Origin: Antarctobacter sediminis
Lineage (GTDB): Bacteria; Pseudomonadota; Alphaproteobacteria; Rhodobacterales; Rhodobacteraceae
DNA: 64,000 bases
Assembly (NCBI RefSeq): GCF_019218285.1
Contig: NZ_JAHUZG010000003.1
Location: forward strand, 620,001 to 684,000
Reading direction: 5' to 3'
The translations under genes and the position numbers were made by a program. The notes beneath the pieces were generated by a model, which made no database searches, was not told where the DNA came from, and saw only the letters and a list, made by a program, of their open reading frames with translations. This document shows positions 18,057 through 26,005 of the stretch, one piece after another (the stretch's first letter is position 1; the number at the start of each line of letters is the position of its first letter).

Positions 18057-18929
18057 TTACCTCAGCGTCCCAATGGTGAATGTCGGATTGATCATTTCCT
18101 TTTGGACATAGGCGTTTAGCGCATCCGGCTCTGGTTGGTGCGTCGTTTTGGTCTCTTCGCGGGCCAATCCGCCACTGATGAAGAGGGAATCGAGATCCTC
18201 TCCCATGGCGCCATCGATATCCGTATGCGGCCCGTCCCCCACGGCCAGGATTCCCGCGTCCTGCACGCCTTTGCGGTGCTCGGCCAGGCGGCGGCGGGCA
18301 AGGTCGTAGATCGGCGGATGCGGTTTGCCGAAATACAGGCTTTCGCCGCCCATCTCGGTATAAAGCTTTGCCAGCGCACCGGCGCACCATTCGCGCCGCT
18401 CCCCCCGGTCGACGACGATATCGGGGTTGGCGCAGAGCAGTTTCATGCCTTTTTGCTTGGCGTAAAGGAACTGCGGGCGGTTCACCTCGGGGTCGGCGTG
18501 CGGGTCGAAGGGCCCGCAGCAGACGATGCCCTCGGCCTCGTCCAGTTCGACCTGTTCGATCTTGACTGGGTCGTCAATGATCTTGAGCGGTTCGAAAAAG
18601 CTCTGGTCGAAAGTCTGGCCCATGAACCAGACCTTGCGGCCCACCGCCCCGCGGAACATCGCGGACCGGGCGCTGTCGCCCGAGGTTGCGATATCGTCCC
18701 ATGCGTCGGTGGGCACACCAAAACGGTCCAGCTGCTTGGCCACTTCGGACCGCGCCCGCGGCGCGTTGGTGACAAGGATCACGCAGCCGCCGCGCTGGCG
18801 ATAGCCCTGCAACGCCTCGACAGCCGAGGGGATCGCCTGCACGCCATTGTGCACGCAGCCCCAGAGGTCGACGAACATGGCGTCGTAACGGTCGGAAATT
18901 TCGGAAAGGGCAGTGATGATCTGGGTCAT
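18057..18929 (-). CDS. TIGR01459 family HAD-IIA hydrolase
   Basis: A 290-residue HAD phosphatase of the NagD-like class IIA group. The N-terminal motif is FVDLWGCVHNG, where the second Asp of the usual DxD motif is replaced by Trp; as I recall, that is normal for the TIGR01459 subfamily. LVTNAPRAR is motif II, FGKPHPPIYD holds the motif III Lys, and VGDGPHTDIDGAMGEDLDS is motif IV. The substrate is unknown. It is followed on the same strand by the maoC-family gene, with a gap of about 100 bases between them. Confidence 0.85.
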   Translation of the reverse strand: MTQIITALSEISDRYDAMFVDLWGCVHNGVQAIPSAVEALQGYRQRGGCVILVTNAPRARSEVAKQLDRFGVPTDAWDDIATSGDSARSAMFRGAVGRKVWFMGQTFDQSFFEPLKIIDDPVKIEQVELDEAEGIVCCGPFDPHADPEVNRPQFLYAKQKGMKLLCANPDIVVDRGERREWCAGALAKLYTEMGGESLYFGKPHPPIYDLARRRLAEHRKGVQDAGILAVGDGPHTDIDGAMGEDLDSLFISGGLAREETKTTHQPEPDALNAYVQKEMINPTFTIGTLR

Positions 18930-19014
18930 GGGGCGGTCCTTGGCGCGCGAAAACTGCCCCGGTCATCCCACATAGACGGGCCGCTGGAAAGGCCCGCCAC
19001 CTGCCAGTGCCGTG

Positions 19015-19344
19015 TCAGGCCTGCTGGTTCATCCGCTCGACATAGGCGCGCATTTCCTCTGCATCCGAACGCGCCTCGCGCAAGCCATCCATCGCAGCCG
19101 AAAGTTCGGCCTCTGTCTGGGCCAGTTGGCTGGTCAGCTCGGCCTCGCGTTGTTGCAGGTAGGTGATGGCCTGATCGCGGGTCTCTTCTGCCTCGTGGAG
19201 TTCCTGGCTCATCTTTTCCAGTTGGTCCATGTCCGCCTGGGCCACGCGTTTGAACCGATGCACCAGCCAATGCGCGAACCATCCCAGAAGGAAGGCCACG
19301 AAAAGGATGGCTGCCGTCGTCACGATGAATTCGGTTCTATTCAT
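19015..19344 (-). CDS. Membrane-anchored coiled-coil protein
   Basis: A 109-residue protein with one N-terminal membrane helix (ILFVAFLLGWFAHWLVH, about residues 13-29). A long predicted coiled coil rich in Glu, Gln and Ala follows to the C-terminus. It resembles short inner-membrane or envelope adaptor proteins, but I do not recognise a named family. Its start overlaps the end of the large OmpA-family gene by 8 bases, so the two are almost certainly co-translated and may work together at the envelope. Confidence 0.65.
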   Translation of the reverse strand: MNRTEFIVTTAAILFVAFLLGWFAHWLVHRFKRVAQADMDQLEKMSQELHEAEETRDQAITYLQQREAELTSQLAQTEAELSAAMDGLREARSDAEEMRAYVERMNQQA

Positions 19345-21307
19345 CTTCTGTCCTTCTGCCCGCCGGAGGCCGGATCTTGCCCAGTTCCGGATTCACAACC
19401 ACGGGCGGCGTGTCCACCACCGGGGCGGCATCCGCAGCCGGGTCCGCGTCCGCAGGATCCGAATCGCCCGGGTCTTTCACTTCTTCGCCTTCTTCCGCCT
19501 CGGGTTTCAAGAGTTTGAATTCGATCCGGCGGTTGGCTTCGCGTCCGACCTCGGTGCCGTTGTCGGCGATCGGAAGTGTCTCGCCATAGCCTTTGGCGGT
19601 GTACGAGCGTGTCGGCACGCGCCGCATCCGCAGCGCGTCCAGAACCGCCTGCGCACGGTCACGGCTCAGTTCCTGATTCATGATCTCGCGGCCCTGGCTG
19701 TCGGTGTGACCGCCGATTTCCAGCGCGATGTCGCCGCATTGTTTCAGCAGGTCGGCCAGTTCGTCCATGATGTCGACCGCCGAGGCATCCAGCCGGGCAG
19801 AGCCGGGTTCAAAGGTGATCTTGCGGTCGCCAATGACCTCGACAATCATCGCCTCACATTCCTCGGGGGTGGGCAGGGCGGCAATCGGGTCCAGCGCTTC
19901 GACATATTCCACGTCGATGTCAAAGGCTGCGGCCTCTCCAAGTTTCGCAACCAGCAGGTCGGCGATTTGCGTGCTAGCGTCGGGGTTGCCGGTTTTGCCC
20001 GCAATGACCACACGGTCCGGTGTCACGGTCGCGGCGCCATTGGCCAGCATCGCCAGCGCATCAAGGCTGGCCAGAACCCGAACCGTCCAGTCCGCAGGCA
20101 GGCCCTCGGTCACGCGGGCGGCGGTATAGACGGTTTCCGAACTGAACAACGCGCGGGCAAAGCTGTCGGCCGTGACGCGTGCCTGTTCCGATCCCAGCCG
20201 CCCGCGCAGTTGCACCGCGCCTTCGGGGCTGAGCGTCGCGACGAAATCCGGGATGCCTTCGGGTTGGGCTTCGGGCGGTTTGGGAAGGTCGGCGTTCAGC
20301 GCGAACAGATCCGGCAGCGCAGCCTCCAGTTCGCCCACGATCCGATCAAACCGGGCCTGATTGGTGCCCTGCGCGGCAACAAGGGAAATATCGGCGTTGG
20401 AAAAGGTCAGCGTGCCCTGGCCCAGTTCCGCCAGCTTGGAGATGGAAATTTCCACCGCATCTGCCCAGCGGCGCGAGGGCACGCCCAGCCCAAGGCGGCA
20501 GGTGGCCTTGCCTTCGACACCGGCCTTGGCCGCGGCCGACAGGATGCGGGCGCGGGCTTCTTCGGTGTCCGCCGAACAGGCGGCAAAGCGTGCGCCCGCA
20601 TCATCGATGGTGAATCGCAAGGTAAACGGCGAGATGACCGGACGCGGGGCCGACAATTCCAGCGCAAGGCGCAGTGTTTCGGGTTTGCGCCGGGTCAGCG
20701 CGGTTTCCAGCCGGCTGCGGGCCTCTGCGCTTTCGGTCATCGCCTTGATCGACACTTCGCTTGCCGAGACCGAGATCTTGGATCGTGGCAGGTCTTTCAG
20801 GGCGGCAGAGGCAAAAAGCAGCGCATCGGCCCAGCCTTCGGGGGCGGGATAGTCAGCGGTTTCCAGCAGGTCCATGACCTCGGTCTCGCCTGCGGTCTTG
20901 CGCAGATCCTCGATCAGCGCCTTGCGCTTGGTGCTGGCGGGGACAAGCCCGATCACCGAAATGCCCGCGTCGTTGCGCAGGATCTCGACCGAGAAGCTGG
21001 GTGCCGCGATTTCCTCGGGTTCCTCGACCAGCATCTGGTCAATCACACGGCTGGTGTCCACAACCCGGCCAGCGGCGCTAAGGGCCTGAAACCGCGCGGC
21101 TTCGTCTGGGGCGGTCCCGAAAAGGAACACCTGCAAACCGTTGGTGTCGACCTCGGCCCATGTCAGGCCCTCGGCGTCCAGTTCTGACAGAACCCCGGTG
21201 AGTGAGGCGCGTTCAACCGCGCTGCCGGCGAAATTTGCAGTGACGAGGCTGAGGGCGCCTGCCGCGGCAAAGATGCCGCCTGTGATGAAGAACGAGGAGA
21301 GGCGCAT
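19337..21307 (-). CDS. Large OmpA family envelope protein
   Basis: A 656-residue protein with an N-terminal signal anchor (MRLSSFFITGGIFAAAGALS). The central 450 residues look like repeated BON-like modules (for example EVDTNGLQVFLFGTAPDEAA and SVEILRNDAGISVIGLVPA). The C-terminal OmpA peptidoglycan-binding domain (about residues 500-610) shows LEIGGHTDSQGREIMNQELS, RAQAVLDALRMRRV and GREANRRIEFKLL, including the diaminopimelate-binding Asp and Arg. A 45-residue acidic Pro/Asp/Ala tail ends the protein. It probably links the envelope to peptidoglycan. ATG 21307 is chosen because upstream sequence lacks a signal peptide. Confidence 0.85.
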   Translation of the reverse strand: MRLSSFFITGGIFAAAGALSLVTANFAGSAVERASLTGVLSELDAEGLTWAEVDTNGLQVFLFGTAPDEAARFQALSAAGRVVDTSRVIDQMLVEEPEEIAAPSFSVEILRNDAGISVIGLVPASTKRKALIEDLRKTAGETEVMDLLETADYPAPEGWADALLFASAALKDLPRSKISVSASEVSIKAMTESAEARSRLETALTRRKPETLRLALELSAPRPVISPFTLRFTIDDAGARFAACSADTEEARARILSAAAKAGVEGKATCRLGLGVPSRRWADAVEISISKLAELGQGTLTFSNADISLVAAQGTNQARFDRIVGELEAALPDLFALNADLPKPPEAQPEGIPDFVATLSPEGAVQLRGRLGSEQARVTADSFARALFSSETVYTAARVTEGLPADWTVRVLASLDALAMLANGAATVTPDRVVIAGKTGNPDASTQIADLLVAKLGEAAAFDIDVEYVEALDPIAALPTPEECEAMIVEVIGDRKITFEPGSARLDASAVDIMDELADLLKQCGDIALEIGGHTDSQGREIMNQELSRDRAQAVLDALRMRRVPTRSYTAKGYGETLPIADNGTEVGREANRRIEFKLLKPEAEEGEEVKDPGDSDPADADPAADAAPVVDTPPVVVNPELGKIRPPAGRRTEDE

Positions 21308-21367
21308 GGGCGCGTGTTTTTCCTTGTTGTTTTCAAGACAGATACGCAAGCCCGCCGGACGGTGCAA

Positions 21368-22333
21368 TCAGGCGATCAGCGCAACGGCGAAAAACAGCAC
21401 GGGCAGCAATCCGGCGTCGCGGTTGGATCGGAACAGCATCAGCAGTGTATCGGCATCGTCCATCTTCAACCGCCGCATCTGCCAGACCATGTGCCAGCCC
21501 ATCGCCCAAGGCCCCGCAATCATCAGGATCAGTGCCAGCAGGTTGCCGTCCGGCGCGGCCGCCACGATGGCCAGCCCCATCAGCACGACAGAGGCCACTA
21601 GGAAACGGCGCAGCCACTTCGGCGTGTCGTCACCAAACAGCCGGGCAGTGGATTTCACCCCGATCAGCGCGTCGTCTTCCTTGTCCTGATGGGCATAGAT
21701 CGTGTCATAGAACAGCGTCCACGCCATCCCGGCCAGATACAGCAGCACGGCCGGCAGCTCCAGTTTGCCGCTATGTGCCGTCCACGCCAGCAATGCACCC
21801 CAGTTGAAGGCGATGCCCAGAAAGATCTGCGGCCACCAGGTGAACCGCTTGGCAAAAGGATAGATCGCTACGGGCACCAGCGACACCACACCCAGCAGGA
21901 TGGCCATGGGAGGAAAGGTGACAAGGATCAGGCACCCCAGCAGGGATTGCAGCACCGCCCAGGCCAGCGCCTGTTTCGCGCTTACCTGTCCCGAAGGGAT
22001 CGGACGCGAGGCCGTCCGCGCGACAGAGCCGTCGAAATCGCGGTCGGTGATGTCGTTCCAGGTACAGCCCGCGCCGCGCATCAGCACCGCGCCGATGCCG
22101 CAGCCGGCAAAGATCCACAGGTCGAACCACCGCGCCTGCCCGTCGTGCAGGATCGACAGCAAAAGCCCCCACCAACAGGGCAGCAACAAAAGCCAAGTGC
22201 CGATTGGCCGGTCGGCCCGGCTTAGCCGCAGGTAGGGACGCGTCCATGCCGGGGCGTGGCGGTCGACCCAATTGCCGCTTACGGCGTCGCGGACCTGTCC
22301 ATCGGCCTCTGGTCTCTGATGCGTCTCGGACAT
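21368..22333 (-). CDS. ubiA: 4-hydroxybenzoate polyprenyltransferase UbiA
   Basis: A 321-residue integral membrane prenyltransferase of ubiquinone biosynthesis that attaches the polyprenyl chain to 4-hydroxybenzoate. Both Asp-rich motifs for Mg-pyrophosphate binding are present: NDITDRDFD (about residues 93-101) and DTIYAHQDKEDD (second half). Multiple membrane helices fit the family. The start at 22333 (MSETHQRPE) is 12 bases from the divergent rsmE start, so both promoters must overlap coding sequence or each other. Confidence 0.95.
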   Translation of the reverse strand: MSETHQRPEADGQVRDAVSGNWVDRHAPAWTRPYLRLSRADRPIGTWLLLLPCWWGLLLSILHDGQARWFDLWIFAGCGIGAVLMRGAGCTWNDITDRDFDGSVARTASRPIPSGQVSAKQALAWAVLQSLLGCLILVTFPPMAILLGVVSLVPVAIYPFAKRFTWWPQIFLGIAFNWGALLAWTAHSGKLELPAVLLYLAGMAWTLFYDTIYAHQDKEDDALIGVKSTARLFGDDTPKWLRRFLVASVVLMGLAIVAAAPDGNLLALILMIAGPWAMGWHMVWQMRRLKMDDADTLLMLFRSNRDAGLLPVLFFAVALIA

Positions 22334-22345
22334 ATGGTCCCCTCC

Positions 22346-23071
22346 ATGACGGTGACACCGAAAATCCGGCTCTTTGTAGAGCACCCCCTCGGCGAGGGAC
22401 AACAGGTGACCCTGTCGCGGGAACAGGCGCATTACCTCTTTGGCGTGATGCGGCTGACGACCGGCGCGCAGGTTACACTTTTCAATGGCCAGAGCGGGGC
22501 ATGGCGCGCCGAGGTGGTCGAGGCAGGCAAGCGTGGCGGCACCCTGTCATGCCTTGAACAGACGGCCCCGCAGAGGCAGCCGCCCGATCTCTGGCTGATG
22601 TTCGCGCCGATCAAGAAGGCCCGCACCGATTTCATCGTCGAAAAATCGGTCGAGATGGGCGCGCGCCGCATCCTGCCCGTGCAGACCGAATACACCAACT
22701 CCGAACGCATCCGGCAGGATCGGCTTCAAGCTCACGCAACCGAGGCCGCGGAACAATGCGGCGCTACTTTTGTCCCCGAAGTTACCGACCTGCATCGGCT
22801 TGACCGCCTGCTGGCCGACTGGCCGCAGGACCGTCACCTGATGTTCTGCGACGAATCCCGCGCCGGGAAGCCAGCCACCCTGCCGGCCACGCCCGGCCCA
22901 TGGGCGATTCTCATCGGGCCCGAGGGCGGCTTTTCCGAAATCGAACGCAACCGGCTGCATGCACTGCCCTTTGCCCACCCGGTCGCGCTTGGCCCGCGCA
23001 TTCTGCGCGCCGATACCGCCGCCGTGGCGGCGCTGACCCTCTGGCAGGACAAACTTGGAGACTGGCGATGA
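22346..23071 (+). CDS. rsmE: 16S rRNA (uracil-1498 N3)-methyltransferase RsmE
   Basis: A 241-residue SPOUT-class methyltransferase that methylates U1498 of 16S rRNA. The N-terminal PUA-like part starts KIRLFVEHPL. The SPOUT part has FAPIKKARTDFIVEKSVEMG, the C-terminal knot with WAILIGPEGGFSEIE, and LGPRILRADTAAVAAL, all hallmark blocks. ATG 22346 (MTVTPKIRLF) fits the family N-terminus; 22334 is in frame but would abut the ubiA start. Its stop overlaps the next start by ATGA. Confidence 0.94.
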   Translation: MTVTPKIRLFVEHPLGEGQQVTLSREQAHYLFGVMRLTTGAQVTLFNGQSGAWRAEVVEAGKRGGTLSCLEQTAPQRQPPDLWLMFAPIKKARTDFIVEKSVEMGARRILPVQTEYTNSERIRQDRLQAHATEAAEQCGATFVPEVTDLHRLDRLLADWPQDRHLMFCDESRAGKPATLPATPGPWAILIGPEGGFSEIERNRLHALPFAHPVALGPRILRADTAAVAALTLWQDKLGDWR

Positions 23072-23919
23072 TCCGCAAGGCCACATCCGCCGACATAGGA
23101 CCAATGGTTGCCTTCCTCGAAACCCACGTGGAAACCTCGATGTTCCTGCTGGGCAACCTCGAATCCCACGGCACCGACAACGCCACGCATCCGCATGGCA
23201 CCGCCTTTTTCCTGCGCGAAACCGGCGACGGCATCACGGGGATCTTCGGCTGCACCAATGGCGGATTCCTGATGTGCCAACTGCCCGGCCTGACCGTGAC
23301 AGAAGCGCAGACCTACGCCCATCTGCTCAAAGGCTACACGCTGCGCGGTATGACCGGCGACGCGCCGCAGGTTCAGACGGTTCTGGATGCGCTGCCGGTG
23401 GCCGAGGATGCATGGCAGATCAACCGGGTGGAGCCGCTTTACCGGATGGCGTTGGCCGGGTTGGAAAGCGCGTCGGATATCCGCGCGCCACAAGAGGACG
23501 ACACACCGCTGCTGGCCGAGTGGTTTGCCGCCTACATGCAGGAAACCGGTACCGCGCCCCCGGGCGATCTTGCCTCTGCTGCGGAAACCCGGGCGCGGGC
23601 ATCGGTCGGGTCCTCGCGGGTGCGGGTGATGACCGAAGAGGGCCAGCCGGTGGCCATGGCCGCGATCAATGCGCGGGCAGGTCAGGCAGTGCAGGTGGGC
23701 GGTGTCTATGTCCCGTCCGATTTGCGCCGCAAGGGCCGGGGCGGGCGTGTGGTGCGGGCATTGTTGGCCGAAGTCGCCGGTCAGGGCATTGAAACCGCGA
23801 TCCTTTTTGCGGCCTCCCCACAGGCGGCCCGCAGTTATGAAAACATCGGGTTCACCCGGGTTGGCGACTACCGCATCGCGATGCTGAACAGGCCCGTCAC
23901 TCTGGGAGACCCCAGATGA
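23068..23919 (+). CDS. GNAT family N-acetyltransferase
   Basis: A 283-residue protein with a C-terminal GNAT domain. The acetyl-CoA-binding core is visible as VQVGGVYVPSDLRRKGRGGR (pyrophosphate-loop type) and ILFAASPQAARSYENIGFTR. The N-terminal 130 residues (from MIRKATSADI) look like a second, degenerate GNAT fold. The substrate is unknown. It is coupled to rsmE upstream and to the membrane protein downstream by ATGA overlaps, so the three form one translational unit. Confidence 0.85.
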   Translation: MIRKATSADIGPMVAFLETHVETSMFLLGNLESHGTDNATHPHGTAFFLRETGDGITGIFGCTNGGFLMCQLPGLTVTEAQTYAHLLKGYTLRGMTGDAPQVQTVLDALPVAEDAWQINRVEPLYRMALAGLESASDIRAPQEDDTPLLAEWFAAYMQETGTAPPGDLASAAETRARASVGSSRVRVMTEEGQPVAMAAINARAGQAVQVGGVYVPSDLRRKGRGGRVVRALLAEVAGQGIETAILFAASPQAARSYENIGFTRVGDYRIAMLNRPVTLGDPR

Positions 23920-24440
23920 TCCGCCCCGAAGCGGCCAAGGCGCTGCGCCGCTGGCAAGAGGCGCTGATCGGTTTGGTCACGGTTTTCCTGGGCCTTTACT
24001 GGGGCTTTTTCACCGGTGGCGGGCTGCTGCACTGGATCGGCTATCTCGTCATCATCCTCGGCGTGGCGCTGACTGTGACCGGCATTCAGCGCGCCCGCTT
24101 TCGTCAGGGTGATGGCGGCCCCGGCGTGGTGCAGGTTGTCGAACGGCGCGTCAGCTATTTCGGCCCGCTGTCGGGGGGGATTGTCGACCTTGATGCCTTG
24201 CAGGCACTTAGCCTTGACCCGACCTCGGAGCCGCCGGTCTGGCTCTTGATGGCGCCGGGCCAGCCGCGCCTTGAAATCCCGCTGACCGCCAAGGGTGCGG
24301 ACCAGCTATTTGACGCCTTCGCCACCCTGCCGGGCATCCGCACCGAACACATGCTGCGCCAGATGCAAGAGGGGGCGGCTCACCCGGTTGTCATCTGGCG
24401 CGCGCCCTCTGTGCGCGATGCGGCGCGCCGGTTGCATTGA
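23916..24440 (+). CDS. Two-helix membrane protein, unknown function
   Basis: A 174-residue protein with two adjacent membrane helices near the N-terminus (about residues 17-35 and 38-56: LIGLVTVFLGLYWGFF, WIGYLVIILGVALTV). A soluble domain of about 110 residues follows, with VERRVSYFGPLSGGIVDLDA and LEIPLTAKGADQLFDAFA, which suggests a small PH-like beta-barrel. I recognise no named family. It is coupled by ATGA to the GNAT gene and lies 64 bases before gshA. Confidence 0.7.
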   Translation: MIRPEAAKALRRWQEALIGLVTVFLGLYWGFFTGGGLLHWIGYLVIILGVALTVTGIQRARFRQGDGGPGVVQVVERRVSYFGPLSGGIVDLDALQALSLDPTSEPPVWLLMAPGQPRLEIPLTAKGADQLFDAFATLPGIRTEHMLRQMQEGAAHPVVIWRAPSVRDAARRLH

Positions 24441-24504
24441 CACTCTGGCGGATAAGCGACAACAGGTTAAGTTCAAACGCGCGAGTGCAGACCGGGAGCC
24501 TTCG

Positions 24505-25875
24505 ATGTCCATTCCCCAATCCGGCGGCGGGCCGATCACGTCCATGGCCCAGCTGGCCGAATACCTCGCCTCCGGCTGCAAGCCGCGCGAGGACTGGCGC
24601 ATCGGCACCGAGCACGAGAAATTCGGCTATTGCAAGGACACGCTGAAACCGCTGCCCTATGATGGCGAGCGGTCGATCCGCGCCGTGCTCGAAGGCCTGC
24701 GTGACCGCCACGGCTGGGATCCGGTCAGTGAAGGCGGCCATATCATCGGCCTGACCAAAGACGGGGCCAACGTCAGTCTCGAACCGGGCGGCGCGCTGGA
24801 ACTCTCGGGTGCGCCTTTGGAAACCATCCACCAGACCTGTGACGAAGTGAATGAACACCTGCGGCAGGTCAAGGACATCGCCGACGAGATCGGCGTGGGT
24901 TTCATCGGGCTGGGCGCGGCGCCGATCTGGACGCATGAGGAAATGCCCCTCATGCCCAAGGGCCGCTACAAGCTCATGGATGCCTACATGGACAAGGTGG
25001 GCACCACCGGCAAACAGATGATGCGGCGCACCTGCACCGTGCAGGTGAACCTTGATTTCGCCTCCGAGGCCGACATGGTGCAGAAGATGCGCGTGGCGCT
25101 GGCGCTGTCGCCCGTGGCCACCGCGCTATTCGCCAATTCGCCCTTCTTCGAGGGCAAGCCCGTTGGCGTGAAATCCAAGCGGATGCAGATCTGGGAAACG
25201 CTGGACGATTCGCGCACCGGCATGTTGCCTTTTGTTTTCGAAGAAGGTTTCGGTTTTGAACGCTGGGTCGACTACGCGCTCGATGTGCCGATGTATTTCG
25301 TCTACCGCGATGGCGTCTACGTCGATGCGCTGGGCATGTCCTTCCGCGATTTCCTTGACGGCAAATTGCCGGCGCTGCCGGGTGAGACACCGACGTTGTC
25401 GGACTGGGCCGACCACCTGACAACCGCGTTCCCCGACGCGCGGATGAAGAAATACATCGAAATGCGCGGCGCCGATGGCGGCCCGTGGCGGCGGCTTTGC
25501 GCGCTGCCCGCGCTCTGGGTTGGCCTGATGTACGACCAATCGGCGCTGGACGCGGCATGGGATCTGGCCAAGGGCTGGGACGCCGAAACCCGCGAGGCGC
25601 TGCGCCTTGCCGCCACCCGCGACGGGCTTCAGGCGCAGGTGGGGGACATCAACATGCACGATCTCGCGCGGCAGGTGCTGGAAATCGCCGAAGCCGGGCT
25701 GGTGGCCCGTGGCCGCGAAGGGGCAGGGGGGCTTGTCCCGGACGAGACCCATTTCCTCAACGCGCTCAAGGAAAGCGTCGAGTCGGGCAAGGTGCCCTCG
25801 GACGAGTTGCTGGAGCATTACCATGGCGACTGGAACGGCGATCTCAGCAAGATCTACGCCCAGTATTCCTACTGA
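24505..25875 (+). CDS. gshA: Glutamate-cysteine ligase (plant/alphaproteobacterial type)
   Basis: A 456-residue gamma-glutamylcysteine synthetase of the type shared by plants and alphaproteobacteria; it makes the first glutathione intermediate from Glu, Cys and ATP. Recognisable blocks are WRIGTEHEKFGY, SLEPGGALELSGAPLETIHQ, TCTVQVNLDFASEADMV and RMKKYIEMRGADGGPWRR. The start at 24505 (MSIPQSGGGPI) gives the family N-terminus. A hairpin follows the stop. The convergent neighbour is a gamma-glutamyltransferase, which would break the same bond in glutathione. Confidence 0.95.
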   Translation: MSIPQSGGGPITSMAQLAEYLASGCKPREDWRIGTEHEKFGYCKDTLKPLPYDGERSIRAVLEGLRDRHGWDPVSEGGHIIGLTKDGANVSLEPGGALELSGAPLETIHQTCDEVNEHLRQVKDIADEIGVGFIGLGAAPIWTHEEMPLMPKGRYKLMDAYMDKVGTTGKQMMRRTCTVQVNLDFASEADMVQKMRVALALSPVATALFANSPFFEGKPVGVKSKRMQIWETLDDSRTGMLPFVFEEGFGFERWVDYALDVPMYFVYRDGVYVDALGMSFRDFLDGKLPALPGETPTLSDWADHLTTAFPDARMKKYIEMRGADGGPWRRLCALPALWVGLMYDQSALDAAWDLAKGWDAETREALRLAATRDGLQAQVGDINMHDLARQVLEIAEAGLVARGREGAGGLVPDETHFLNALKESVESGKVPSDELLEHYHGDWNGDLSKIYAQYSY

Positions 25876-25887
25876 GACCGGAGTGTT

Positions 25888-25960
25888 TGGTGCGCGTTCG
25901 TTGCGCACCATTCGCTGATTGGGCTTCTAGAGGTCTGCAGGGCCGTTCCCCGGCCCTTTG
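25888..25960. terminator. Two hairpins between gshA and gamma-glutamyltransferase
   Basis: TGGTGCGC (25888-25895) pairs with GCGCACCA (25903-25910). AGGGCC (25939-25944) pairs with GGCCCT (25952-25957), followed by TTG. They lie between convergent genes and probably end both transcripts. Confidence 0.65.
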
Positions 25961-26005
25961 ATCCTGCCATCTTCCGCAAGCCGTCCACGCGTAGGGCAGC
26001 CCGGA

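Noticed and set aside
19229-21187. 652-codon plus-strand frame over the OmpA-family gene
   Set aside because: Antisense shadow with no recognisable domain; the minus-strand gene has a signal peptide and OmpA motifs.
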